A stretch of DNA of 64,000 nucleotides from Owenia fusiformis (Eukaryota > Annelida > Polychaeta > Sabellida > Oweniidae): positions 14,490,714-14,554,713 of the forward strand of contig CAIIXF020000007.1 of the NCBI GenBank assembly GCA_903813345.2, given 5' to 3'. The position numbers and the translations under genes are program-made. Positions 49,301-58,939 of the stretch are shown piece by piece. How positions within the stretch are numbered: the first letter of the stretch is position 1; the number at the start of each line of letters is the position of its first letter. The notes beneath the pieces are model-generated. The model worked only from the letters and a program-made list of their open reading frames with translations. It had not been told where the DNA came from and made no database searches.

Positions 49301-51022
49301 CGCCATTGGTGACAACGGTATCTGGCATGACTTGACCGTTGTCAATGTCAGGCTATTCCGGTGTGTTACCTTAAAAACGTGTAGCTTTAACATCCCTATT
49401 ATATCCACTAAACAATTCGTTTTATCATCAGATTAATCTTTATATTTTATTTATATAAAAGCAATAAAGGAAACATAATGTGATTGGACCATACTTAAAG
49501 AAATATAAAGGGTGTACATTAGTTTGAAAGATCTTTTCAAATGACGCACATGGACGATTTATATTCTTTTTTAATGTGGCTGAAATTATAAGTTAGTGTT
49601 GTCCTCGCTTCCTCATAAATCACTTCTATAAAAACATGATGTTTTTACTGAACCCTGAAAAGAAATAGGTTTAACTTCAAAGCTGACCAATCTTTAAGGT
49701 GACTCGTCTTCCCATTCAAAAGACCGAAATATTTGCAAACACAACCTTCAGTCATGTAGATTTATATACGTAAACAGATATGCCCTGCTTTCTACTCTTG
49801 TTTTTTACTGTACAGTTTATATCGCTACTACCATAAGTAGCCATGGTTGACCAATTATGAGACATTTCCCAGGGCATGTCCTCTGTATATCAATAACATG
49901 GTCACATTTATTCCGATCTTCAACAGAAGCGCCCAGCCGATGAATATTTTGTTCAAAACGGAATGCAATTTTGTTGGTTATATTTTATATTCCATAATAC
50001 AAGTATACAAAAAGAGATTGACCCATTCAAGTATATAATGAGGTATGACCTTTACATTGGGTGTACTAAACATGAAGGGGTGTGGCATGTGGCCATTCCT
50101 CATATTCCAAAATATTGTTTGTCTTTTTATTTTATACTGCTTGTTTTCATATAAAGTCGAGGGGTCAATCCATATTCTTTATTCCCCAATAACCCTACTC
50201 ATATTCCCTATATATACCCCTAATGTCCCAGATTTTTACCCCTGAAATCCCCTACTCCGGATTTGCCGCACCCCACCCCCTAGTAAAATTAAAATACTAT
50301 CAGAGATATACAATTTTTACAATTTAATATTCATACCAGTTCCCTTATTTGATTCAGACTCATGGACATATATACTGTAGTTGTAGTGTTGACATCCTTC
50401 ACTGGTCTAATATTTGGATTGTAATTGTCTGGATCGAATAGGTCCCTCACCAGAGAGAGCTGATCTGACGTGGCCACTGGAAGAAAACATATCACTTGTA
50501 CTAACCAGACTACATCGCAGTGAGTGTACTCGCGGTATAAAATGCCTTATAGTTACCCTTTGCATTCGTTCGATTTCACTTCTTAAAAGAGAGCTTCGTC
50601 TTTATGACTAGACTCTGCGCGCAGGGTACCTTATAGTGGGGTCATATCACTGGTACTAACCCGAGACCCCATCGCACAGCGAGTGTACTCGTGGTATAAA
50701 ATGCCTTATGCAAGGGGTTGCACGTACATTATATTGAGTACTTAGTTTAATCGTTTAGTTGATGATACCACGAGCAAGTTGACGTAAAATGCCTGAGTCT
50801 GAGACTAACATTCAAATTCTATGTTAGTCCCAGAGTCTATGAAAGAACCAGTTCCTCTGAAACACATTGAGATTCAACAACTACGCCTTCAAAACACTAA
50901 GTTATAAGATGGTATTTATCGTTGGAAGTTCCTGATCTTAATTATATATAAATCAATTATATCTTAAATGTCTTACCTCTCATTAAGCAACATATTACAG
51001 AAAATGTATGCAAATAATTCAT
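40310..51022 (-). CDS. Nicotinic-type Cys-loop receptor subunit, 481 aa, seven exons
   Basis: Exons on the minus strand are 51022-50977, 50476-50337, 49039-48995, 46686-46577, 45963-45425, 42939-42749 and 40684-40310. Borders are GT..AG, all phases match, and the CDS totals 1446 nt. A short signal peptide (MNYLHTFSVICCLMRV) precedes the ligand-binding domain with 'WQDEFLAWDPADYDGLDIL' and the Cys-loop C150-x13-C164. M1 spans about 233-254, M2 about 261-280 ('EKVSLGVTVLLALTVYQL', with the GEK cation-selectivity turn), M3 about 296-318, and M4 about 443-465 near the C-terminus. Loop C reads 'YDEGSFPDITAYVHMRRKP' with no vicinal Cys pair, so this is a non-alpha type subunit, expected to assemble with others in the plasma membrane. 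The 45-nt and 110-nt exons match the conserved small exons of animal nicotinic receptors. The M3-M4 loop is short. The ligand is inferred, not proved. Confidence 0.93.
41073..42497. mobile_element. Element with GTCC microsatellite and internal tandem repeats
   Basis: It lies in the last intron of the receptor gene. Its ends are inverted 12-mers ATGTCCCCACCA / TGGTGGGGACAT. Near the left end is a (GTCC/GTCT)n tract (41117-41165). The core has about five repeats of 150-165 bp, each with 'cagccattttggattttc', 'cttgtctacgcgttttcagg' and 'aaatctagatctgatta'. Non-autonomous elements with a microsatellite next to a repeated core are known from molluscs (pearl-type) and as Helentron derivatives. That link is by architecture only. 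Confidence 0.65.
43105..43385. repeat. Inverted and direct copies of CGTCAATGTAACAAAA
   Basis: The word occurs forward near 43107 and 43364, both followed by a GATG-type word, and inverted near 43303 ('tttgttacattgacg'), with a further 'ctacattgacga' at 43348. It is probably a small eroded inverted-repeat element. It lies in the receptor intron between the M2 and M3 exons. Confidence 0.5.
43495..45150. repeat. 28-bp minisatellite, about 58 copies
   Basis: The unit is 'gggacatgatgcaaaagg' followed by 'aggcaaaaca' with point variants, repeated from about 43495 to 45130 inside the receptor intron. Because the minus-strand unit has no stop and 28 is not a multiple of three, several frames stay open for hundreds of codons and yield 'FCLLLQHVPVLPPFA'-type polypeptides. 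These have no start context or splice role and are not genes. Confidence 0.88.
46364..46520. mobile_element. MITE with GCGAATTCAACTGCCGGC ends
   Basis: A 157-bp element in the receptor intron between the 110-nt exon and the Cys-loop exon. Its left end GCGAATTCAACTGCCGGCTG is mirrored on the right. A possible remnant of the same family is near 48370 ('ggccagcggctaccgg'). Confidence 0.7.
47053..47695. mobile_element. Tc1/mariner-like MITE, CAGGGTGTCCCGAAAG ends
   Basis: It is flanked by TA on both sides and has inverted ends of about 150 bases starting CAGGGTGTCCCGAAAGTATG. The TA duplication and the CAGGGTG start are usual in mariner-type MITEs. There is no transposase. Confidence 0.75.
47863..48115. 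mobile_element. Second copy of the three-palindrome MITE
   Basis: Closely matches 22557-22820: the same TATCCTACACTTA ends and CGGAG-ATATCGT palindromes. It has lost part of the first palindrome and a dozen bases near the left end. Confidence 0.7.
48124..48240. mobile_element. Second copy of the foldback element
   Basis: Matches 22829-22962 with a shorter loop. It follows the palindrome MITE after the same 'ataagaac' spacer as in the first locus. Confidence 0.65.
49166..49365. mobile_element. MITE fragment, CACACCGGAATAG family
   Basis: Only the right-hand 200 bases of the family are present, ending 'ggctattccggtgtg'. It lies in the receptor intron just upstream of the 45-nt exon. Confidence 0.7.
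50487..50716 (+). repeat. Imperfect direct duplication near receptor exon 2
   Basis: The words 'gagtgtactcg' and 'ggtataaaatgccttat' occur at 50521-50550 and again at 50681-50710, separated by 160 bases. An adjoining word, 'gagagcttcgtctt', recurs at 51587. It lies in the first intron of the receptor gene. Confidence 0.55.
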
Positions 51023-51663
51023 CTTTTATCGCATTTAACATTCATTCACAACAAATGGTATCCAACAGTCCAATACAAACTTTCAGCTGTAGGACCTGTC
51101 CATCACAAGTGAAATGCAATGTTAAAAAATATCCTTCTATTCAGTGTGTATTAAATTAACCCTTGATTGCAGTTCAACGCCCTTGAAATGCTTGAATAGA
51201 GATCAATGTAATTTAACATATTTAGAATGTTTAGAAATAAAAGTACGTTTCAAGTCTATTAAATCCTATAACGAAAAGGCCCCTAATAGAGAGACATTTT
51301 CATTGCTAAATATAAAAATAATCGGATCGGAGCATATGTGACCCAGGCATTAGTCTACTGTGATGCATTTAAGTAAAATGCAAATGAATGACCTAAATAC
51401 ATGGTCCCATCAGTAGAACATGTTTATCGCTGGTGTCTATAACATAAACAACCATGGGTTTTCAAATGAAGGTTCATGCAACTAGCAGTCTCTAGTTTCT
51501 TTCTTTGTTATTATTTATTTGATGAATTATTAATTTCATTGTCCATATCAAATGTATAATGCGTTTATTCACCCCAACTGCAATAAGAGAGCTTCGTCTT
51601 CACTAGACTCTGCACGCAGGGTACATTTCTACGGTCGCATTAGAATTTCTATGGTCAGGTGAT
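51023..51663. other. 5' flank of the receptor gene
   Basis: Should hold the receptor promoter and 5' UTR, but no TATA box or other signal is convincing. The short open frame at 51144 is not supported. Confidence 0.4.
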
Positions 51664-52581
51664 TTAACACTAATCAGTCACATTCGCTTCGTCAGCCGTA
51701 CGGCGGTGATTTTGAGGAGACATAAAAACAACGATTGCCGCACGCCTGATAAATGATTACGCACGATCAGCGTAGGGCTGCCCTACGGCGGGCGTTTTTT
51801 GACAAATTAGACGCAAGGCAGCCACAGAGAGACCTTAAACATTTTCCCTACGGTGGGCGAACGGCGGCCGTAGCTTCACAAAATCGACAAAGAAAATAAA
51901 CATCATACTGCTTATACCTATATTTTATGCTGCGTGTTTCTCTCAATTTCGAGTACGCTATTTCTGCGGTCAGCAACATTTCTACGCTCGCCGTAGAATT
52001 TCTGCGGTCTTTTATACATTCACATTTCCTGCGGCAACCGCACGGCGAGTTTTGAATTTCTGTTGATTAACGTTAATTCTTCTTTTTATTTCATCTACAT
52101 CACTACAATTTATAAATGTTGTTTGTAGTGATAAGATATAGTGCCAAATAAAAGGTGCAAGTGAAATATAAGTTGCTGTGGTGTCAGTGACCTTATTTCA
52201 AATAGTATACGCAAGTGTTTTGTTTACAGCAAATATATGACCGAAAACTGACATAAAAACTGTTTCCAAAGGCACATTACCCATTAAACCCTAGCGCAGT
52301 TCAAGCAAGTCAACGGCAAACCCGACGTGTGGCCACCGTTGGACCTTTCTGCGGTCTGGCAACGGCCTGTTGATTTCTACGGGGACCGCAGAAATGAACA
52401 AATATTATAACTCCGAGTTATAATTTCTACGACTACCCTGCGGCCTTTAAAAAACTGGATACGCCGTACGGAGACCGCAAGGCGAACCTAGTTTTTCTAC
52501 GCTCGTTGTAGAAATTCACTGATTTAATTGATCTGCGGTCGACGAGCGGCCTCCGTACGACAAATGCGACTGGGGTGTTAA
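51664..52581. mobile_element. CpG-rich TTAA-flanked element, 918 bp
   Basis: Its ends are TTAACACTAATCAGTCACAT and the inverse of TTAACACCCCAGTCGCATTT. The interior is full of 'ctgcggtc', 'gccgtacgg' and 'tttctacgg' words in both directions and holds the palindrome TTATAACTCCGAGTTATAA. It is clearly more GC-rich than the surroundings and has no coding frame. Related to 52972-53186 and 53441-53937. Confidence 0.65.
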
Positions 52582-52971
52582 GCAAAGGTATGAACGAAAA
52601 CACCCCATTCACATTTGTGTAGGTGTTTTCCTTTACTTTTACAGCATTTTTATCAGAACTTCTGGCTCGGCCTTTGTATATCTAATAGTTAGGCTATGCA
52701 AATTAAAATATGTCCAGTAAAAGAAAATACCATCTGTCCAATACAAGAAAATATATTTTACGTTTTATGATTTTGAAACATGGGGTCTATGGGGAATCAA
52801 TTTTCAAAAAAAATTTAATTTTCAAAGTTGATAAACAATTTTTCGAAACCGTATTTCTAGATGTACTTTTACATACATGTAGATTTCAAATATGACATCA
52901 CTTTGACTGAATTTTGAAAAATGACATAAATCAAGATTATTTCTACTCGCACCTAGCCTATAATTGATTTG

Positions 52972-53186
52972 CAATCAAAAAATGACAATTAGTCGCAAGT
53001 CGCCCGTACGCCCGACTTGCTGCCACCGTGGAACCTCTCTGCGGTCTGGCCAAGGCCCCGTTAACTTCGACGGTGACCGCAGAAATAAAAAATGTTATAA
53101 TTTTTACGGCGAGCATACGGCCTATAAAACTTGGAGACCGCAATTTTCCAACGCTCGCCGAAGAGCAAATGTGACTGGGGCACATT
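52972..53186. mobile_element. Fragment of the CpG-rich element family
   Basis: Shares 'gcaagtcgcccgtacg', 'tctctgcggtctggc' and the end word 'caaatgtgactgggg' with the larger copies. The left end is truncated. Confidence 0.55.
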
Positions 53187-53440
53187 CCAATAAAAATGGA
53201 AATTTCCATTCTGCCATAATTATGACAAATTACATTTTGTATTATATAATTAACACGTATGCATATTAATTATCATGTTTTTATTTTTGAGTAATTTCTT
53301 TAAATATACATCAAGAAGGCAATGAATAAATTTCATTTTTTCAACATCATTTTAAAAATGCTCATAAAATAATGCGACTACAAAACGGGAAAAAATTACC
53401 TTTTGATGAAAAAATCTGCACAATGCCTCTCTAAAGAAAC

Positions 53441-53937
53441 TTACACCCCAGTCACATTTGTCGCACGGCGGCCGCAAGTCGACCGCAGATCAATTAAATC
53501 GGTGAATTTCTGCGGCGAGCGTAGAAAAACTACGCTCGCCTTGCGGCCTCCGTACGGCGTTTGCAGATTTTTACAGGTCGCAGGGAAGGCGTAGAAATTA
53601 TAACTCGGAGTTATAATTTTTGTTCATTTCTGAGGTCGCTGTAGAAATCAACTGGCTCAACAAGATTAAATCATTATTTGTCAATGTTTCACGATCACTT
53701 TTCATTTGATATTACATCCTAGCACTATGAATAACATTTATAAGTTGTCCCGATGTAAATAAAATGAAAATAAAGTATTATTTATCAACAGAAATTTAAA
53801 ATTCACCGTGCGGCTGCCGTGGGAAATGTGACTGCAAAAGTATGAGAGCGCAGAAATTCCACGGCGAGCGTAGAAATGTTACTGGCCGCAGATTGATAGA
53901 CCGCAATGTCGCCGTAGGAAATGTGACTGGGGTGTTA
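53441..53937. mobile_element. CpG-rich MITE, 497 bp
   Basis: Its inverted ends are TTACACCCCAGTCACATTTG and the inverse of CTAACACCCCAGTCACATTT. It contains the same TTATAACTC/GAGTTATAA palindrome and 'ctgcggcgagcgtag' words as 51664-52581. Confidence 0.68.
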
Positions 53938-54376
53938 GATAGGTTTATAATACTGTAATATCCAATTATAGTTACTAACCAGACCTTGTCATACTGTGAA
54001 TTTGTTAGGAGGCGTAACAATCAGTGATTCTTGCATTTAACTAGTGGTATGATCAGCTCATGGAGCCTATAATACATGTACAGTATGATGAGGTCTGGTT
54101 AGTGTGTGGTGATGCTTGAGTGAAGAGAATATCATGACGAAATTACTCACTAAGAAGCCATTAACATGATTCACATAACAAAATGTCACCACAAACACAT
54201 GTTGGACTGGACACTTCAAATACAGCAACAGAAAATGATGATGGTTGGTGGTGACATATAAAATGGAACTCTTAATAATTCAATTATTTTTACATTTTAT
54301 CAATTTATTTCAAGTTTTTCTAAATAAATAATACTTTTAAAATCATTGCTATAAAAATCTAAACTTCATTGACATA

Positions 54377-54580
54377 CAGGCCCGTAGCCAGGATTTGCCA
54401 AGGGGGATTCACTTTTTGAAAAATTCCAGGGGGTTCACTTATGACAATTTTGGTCCAAAGTTGGCCAAAATCACTTAAAAAGTGCTCAGAATGGTGAAAA
54501 ACTGCATGATTTTATAAGATTTTTTTGCCAGGGGGGAGGTTCGCTCGAACCCATCGAGCTCCCCCCTGGCTACGGGCCTG
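54377..54580. mobile_element. MITE, CAGGCCCGTAGCCAGG ends
   Basis: A 204-bp element with perfect 16-base inverted ends, flanked by direct ACATA repeats at 54372-54376 and 54581-54585. The terminal word is one I associate with widespread animal DNA transposons. The superfamily is left open because the duplication is only five bases. Confidence 0.75.
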
Positions 54581-55153
54581 ACATATATAATTTAAAGCTA
54601 GAAATTGGAGATTGTCAGACATCTCAAAGTGGACCCTGAGAGATGTGCATTAAGAGCCTGCCTTGGGGTATTACAAATATTCCTACTAATTGTTTTAGGC
54701 GTCCTTAATTATTTTGGCACAGGTCTGAGTTGTGCAACATTCATACTTCTTATGCAACTGCTTTCAGATATAAAATTTCTAAATTCAAGAATACATATCT
54801 TCTTTTCAAAATACTTGTTCTATATCAAATTATACTACACATATGTAAATGTACCATAAAACACCGGGATTTCTAATCATTGTTGAGTTATATGTCAGTG
54901 CATAAAAACATAATGTTGAATGTTTGACCAATATACACAACTCATTTTACATATACAATTCATAATACATCTACTCCATTGTCATTGAACTACAGCTCTA
55001 ACTTCTTTGACAATTAACATAACAATTGACAACATACATGCAAAATAGGTGATCACGTTCGTCATTGCATCCACTGTTATTATCAACCTCATAGGTCATG
55101 TATGTATAGAGCCCAACTTACAGGGTCAACAATGAACTTTTTAAAGTATTTGA
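54581..55153. other. Between the MITE and the TMEM106 stop
   Basis: Probable 3' UTR of the TMEM106-like gene followed by spacer. The plus-strand frame at 54605 has no splice or homology support. Confidence 0.4.
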
Positions 55154-58100
55154 CTAGACTTGCGAGTTGATACTTAGATTTGTAGCACTAGATTTAATAG
55201 CTGTTGAGCTTGGTGGCAGTGTTGTTGTTGTGGGGGTGGTTGTGGGGGTGGTTGTCGGAGGGGGTGTTGTTGGTGGGGGGCCTAAACAAACTACATGCTG
55301 AAATGTCTCAAGTACTGACTGCTCTGATTGACCCAATAGCGTAAATGTTGCATATGCCCTGAAAACAACAAAACAACAAATAGCATCACTTGATTCTGCA
55401 CCTTTGGAAGTTGAGTGAATAGTACAATTTGAATAGGTATTTAGAATTGGAACTTAGCAAACCTCAAAATAGATGTAACAAGGAATTAACATGACAAAAT
55501 ATCACCGCATTGTATGTTTTTGCAAATGGTTACAAAAGTGAGACGACTTGTTACAGACACGGACTGTCGAATGCTGATGCTGAAGTTAAATGTTGAATGC
55601 TGGTTAAGAAAAAACAATGGCTATAGTTAACAACATGTCAACACATCTTGGCACTGTACTGACATAAAAAAAACACTTCATATATAGTACATTAATTGAG
55701 ATTCAATATGTTGAATACTAATACTAATATATTATGTTGTATAATAATGTTTACTTACACAAATCTCACATAGATGTAAGGTTGCCAGAATTTTCTCCAC
55801 TGACAATATTCTCTGGAATACATTAACAAGATATCTGACTAATTGATAAATATCACAACTGAATGGCAATATGGCTGCCTTGTAAATTGCAAAAAACCTA
55901 ATGAGATTTTGCCATTAGTCTCTTTGCCTCTGTAAGTTTCAAGTTAATGTACAATCAGTTTCCTTGCTGTCTTGAGAATGATATTTCTTGTGGCACCCAC
56001 TTGAATGGGCACCGGTCCAACACAGTCTACTAGATATAGCTGAGGCCCAGGAATACGTTAAAAATGTTTAAAAAGCCCGCTAGTGTACTGAGTTGTTAAT
56101 GCGTGGTGTATACATGTATATTAATAGTCTTTTACTAAGATTACTTATATGTATAAGAATAAGACCGATTTTTATAAGGTTAATAGATAAGAATAAGACT
56201 GATTTTTTTATAAATGACAGTATACCCGGGCCTCAGAGATATAGTATGTGACGCAACATAATAACATGCAATTCCTTAAACATTGAGCACTTCATTGATG
56301 AGACTGTGTAGCATTTGAAAATTCAAGATAAAATACCTTGCTCGATGTAAGCTTTTGAGTTTGCACAGCCCAACTGAAGTTTTGTATCTGGTATGATCAT
56401 TTCTATTTATGCATTATTGTACATTTCACATATATTGCAAGTCTATTATTGATGTTATAATGCATTACTTACGCTATATATCCCTCCTCATTGTTGAATG
56501 TGAGATTCATGAAGACAGTCAGCTGGTCAGCACTTCTCAGTGGAACCAAAACCTGTAGATGAGAACACACATGTCCGTATCTATAGCGTCTCTTGATAAA
56601 ACCACAGAGCAAACTTTCCATATATGGAGCATTTTTTAACACAGAACACCCATCTTTAAGTACTCAGTCTGCATGGAGGACTCAATAATTACCACATGTG
56701 TTTAAAGGACACGCAGACAAACAGAATCAAAACATCCATTAAAATCTTACTTCCACAGCCAATAAATCGCACTGCCGTTAATACTTGTATGTTGAAAAGA
56801 CAAAAGATACTTTTTCTTTTGAAATGAATTATCAGCACATCTCGCAGGTCCAAGGATTATGGCCCCATTCTGATATTTTCACTGAGTTGAATGTATAATT
56901 CAACTTTTTCACTCATTTCATTTCACTCAAAATTGTGGCTTTTCCAATAAAATCTAAAAGCACTAACCACTGATGCATTAGTGACTTCTTGTATGACTTT
57001 CATGTTAAAGTAGGCAGACACCTTAAAGTTATTCACTTCCACACTGAAGAAGTTGGCATTTGTTAGGTTGTACTGAACCTGAAACAGTAAAATGTATTTT
57101 AATTCACCTTTATTACAAATGTACATGGGTTAAATGGGCACTGGGCTCACATTCTGAAAGTGAATTCAAAGACCACTGTTTGACCTTAAGAAAATATAGT
57201 GGTGGTCATTTTAAATAGGTTAGCTTTTGAACATGGAGTCATATAATAGGGGCTTTTTGCTTGGATAATTCGCAAAAAATACTAAAAACTGGAATGGTAT
57301 CAACTAAGGATACTGCAAGTGCTCAGAGAAACTACCTTGCTCTCTAACATGTAACCAAATGGATCGGTAGCCTTTGAAGAAAATCTGACAGGTAGTTTTC
57401 CTGTTATCATGACAACAAACAAGCACAACATCACTACAATCATAGTAATGACTATGAAACCATAATACGTATAAGTTAGAATAAATTTAAAACTTCTCTT
57501 TTATAATGTTTGCAATAAATATAATACAAAATAATACCTGGATTTGCAGGAATACTGTATGGTCTGCCACATTGACACTGGAGTGGTCTGGCACTATAGT
57601 TGGCAGAGTACTGGAGAGTTGGACATTTCGGGGAATGAAGAAAAACAGAAAAAGTCCTGCTATTACAAGCACAATTGCCACAGTTAGTGCTATCCATAAT
57701 TTCCTGGAATTCATAAATGGAATATTCAATGTCTACTTCAGTCAAGTAGCAGCAAAGTACCTGTATACAGGGTGTTTCATATGTATGCATCCCCCCATAA
57801 ACTCATACATGTAACATTGCTACCCTATCATGTTATATATCATTTTGTATATGGAAAGTTACATAAGATTCGAAAGTTTCAGAATCCAGGGGTGTCCCTC
57901 AAAAAGATACAATGTATCAAAGTATGGGCCATTTAGAAGGCAATTTCTGGTCATTTTTGGACTCAGTCCAGTGATCTGTTCACTTTGTCTCTCATACCCA
58001 TCTTTAGTGATAGAGGTCACACCATGGTTCCTGGCCTCCTTATTAGCCACTATCTATATCGTTGTGCATAACTGTCACACTCGTGTGGACTGAACTCTGC

Positions 58101-58939
58101 CACAATGATAACTGCTAGAAATGTGCAATACAGAAATATTTCCCTTTAAATTGCTCTTGGAATGACCAGAAATTCCCCTCAAAATGACATGTACCCACAT
58201 ACTTTGATACATTGTATCTTTTTTCAGGGACACTTCTGGATTCCGAAACTTTGCAATATCTTGTAACTTTCCATAAGGAACAAAATGATATGTAGCTTGA
58301 TAGGATGGCAATGCTACATGTATGAGTTAATGGGGGTGCATACATATGAAACACCCTGTACATGCATGGTTAAGTAATGAAAACATGCTGATTTGACCCT
58401 TTAATTTCAGATCAACCATGAAAAAATTGAAATTTTTTATTTAAATGAAGAAATAGCTCAATGGATCGTTTCCTTATAAGGTGTGTCTATCCCTTCCATT
58501 TACCCTGACTTAGATGATAATGACAATATACAACTCTGAGGTGCACTAAAGAACTAGTTTCAGCTAGAAAAAAGTAAACTTAATTAAGGCCACAAGGAAC
58601 ACTTTAAGTGAAAGTTAACATAATTCATTTGAGGTTTGCATTCTGTCAAATACATGTGTGATGGATATCATACACAAAACTTGTAATATAAAGTGAAACC
58701 TGTAAAGTAGAACACCTCTGTTAGTGGAACACTTTTCAGAGTCCCAAGACCAACTGACTTAATGTTAAATGAAACTCTATTAACGGAACACATCTCAAGT
58801 GAGACACTTTTTAGAGGTACCAAAGGTGCTCCACTTATACATAAGAGGCTTTACTGTATGTACATATTATCTTACGTTCGGCTTGGCTTGAGTCTCTGAT
58901 CTCGCACAGGTATCAAAGCAACTAGTTCATTCTCCTGTT
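55154..58939 (-). CDS. TMEM106: TMEM106-like membrane protein, six 3' exons
   Basis: Exons on the minus strand are 58939-58876, 57703-57538, 57078-56968, 56552-56473, 55812-55759 and 55358-55154; every junction keeps phase. They encode 225 residues plus a partial first codon. The first exon ends the cytosolic part with 'QENELVALIPVRDQRLKPSR', a hallmark of TMEM106 proteins. One transmembrane helix follows ('LWIALTVAIVLVIAGLFLFF'). Next is the luminal beta-rich domain with 'NLTNANFFSVEV' and a Cys pair (EYC ... HVVC) at the positions of the family disulphide. TMEM106 proteins are type II membrane proteins of late endosomes and lysosomes. After the last Cys this one has an extra tail of about 40 residues rich in Pro and Thr. 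The N-terminal exons, expected to carry the CPxC-x-G segment, were not found up to 61862. I cannot assign A, B or C; the animal may have only one. Confidence 0.88.
57766..58360. mobile_element. Mariner-like MITE, CAGGGTGTTTCATATG ends
   Basis: TA-flanked, 595 bp, with inverted ends of about 180 bases (CAGGGTGTTTCATATGTATG on both sides, then a 'catgtaacattgctacccta'-like stretch). It lies in the TMEM106 intron between the 'ALIP' exon and the transmembrane exon. The open frames in it come from the arms. Confidence 0.78.
58689..58859. mobile_element. Possible TA-flanked MITE
   Basis: The left end 'aaagtgaaacctgtaaagta' and the right end 'ataagaggctttactgta' are imperfect inverses. The interior has repeated 'ggaacac' words. 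It adjoins the first visible TMEM106 exon. Confidence 0.45.

Noticed and set aside
57830-58363. Open frames on both strands inside the TMEM106 intron
   Set aside because: They are the two arms of the mariner-like MITE at 57766-58360.
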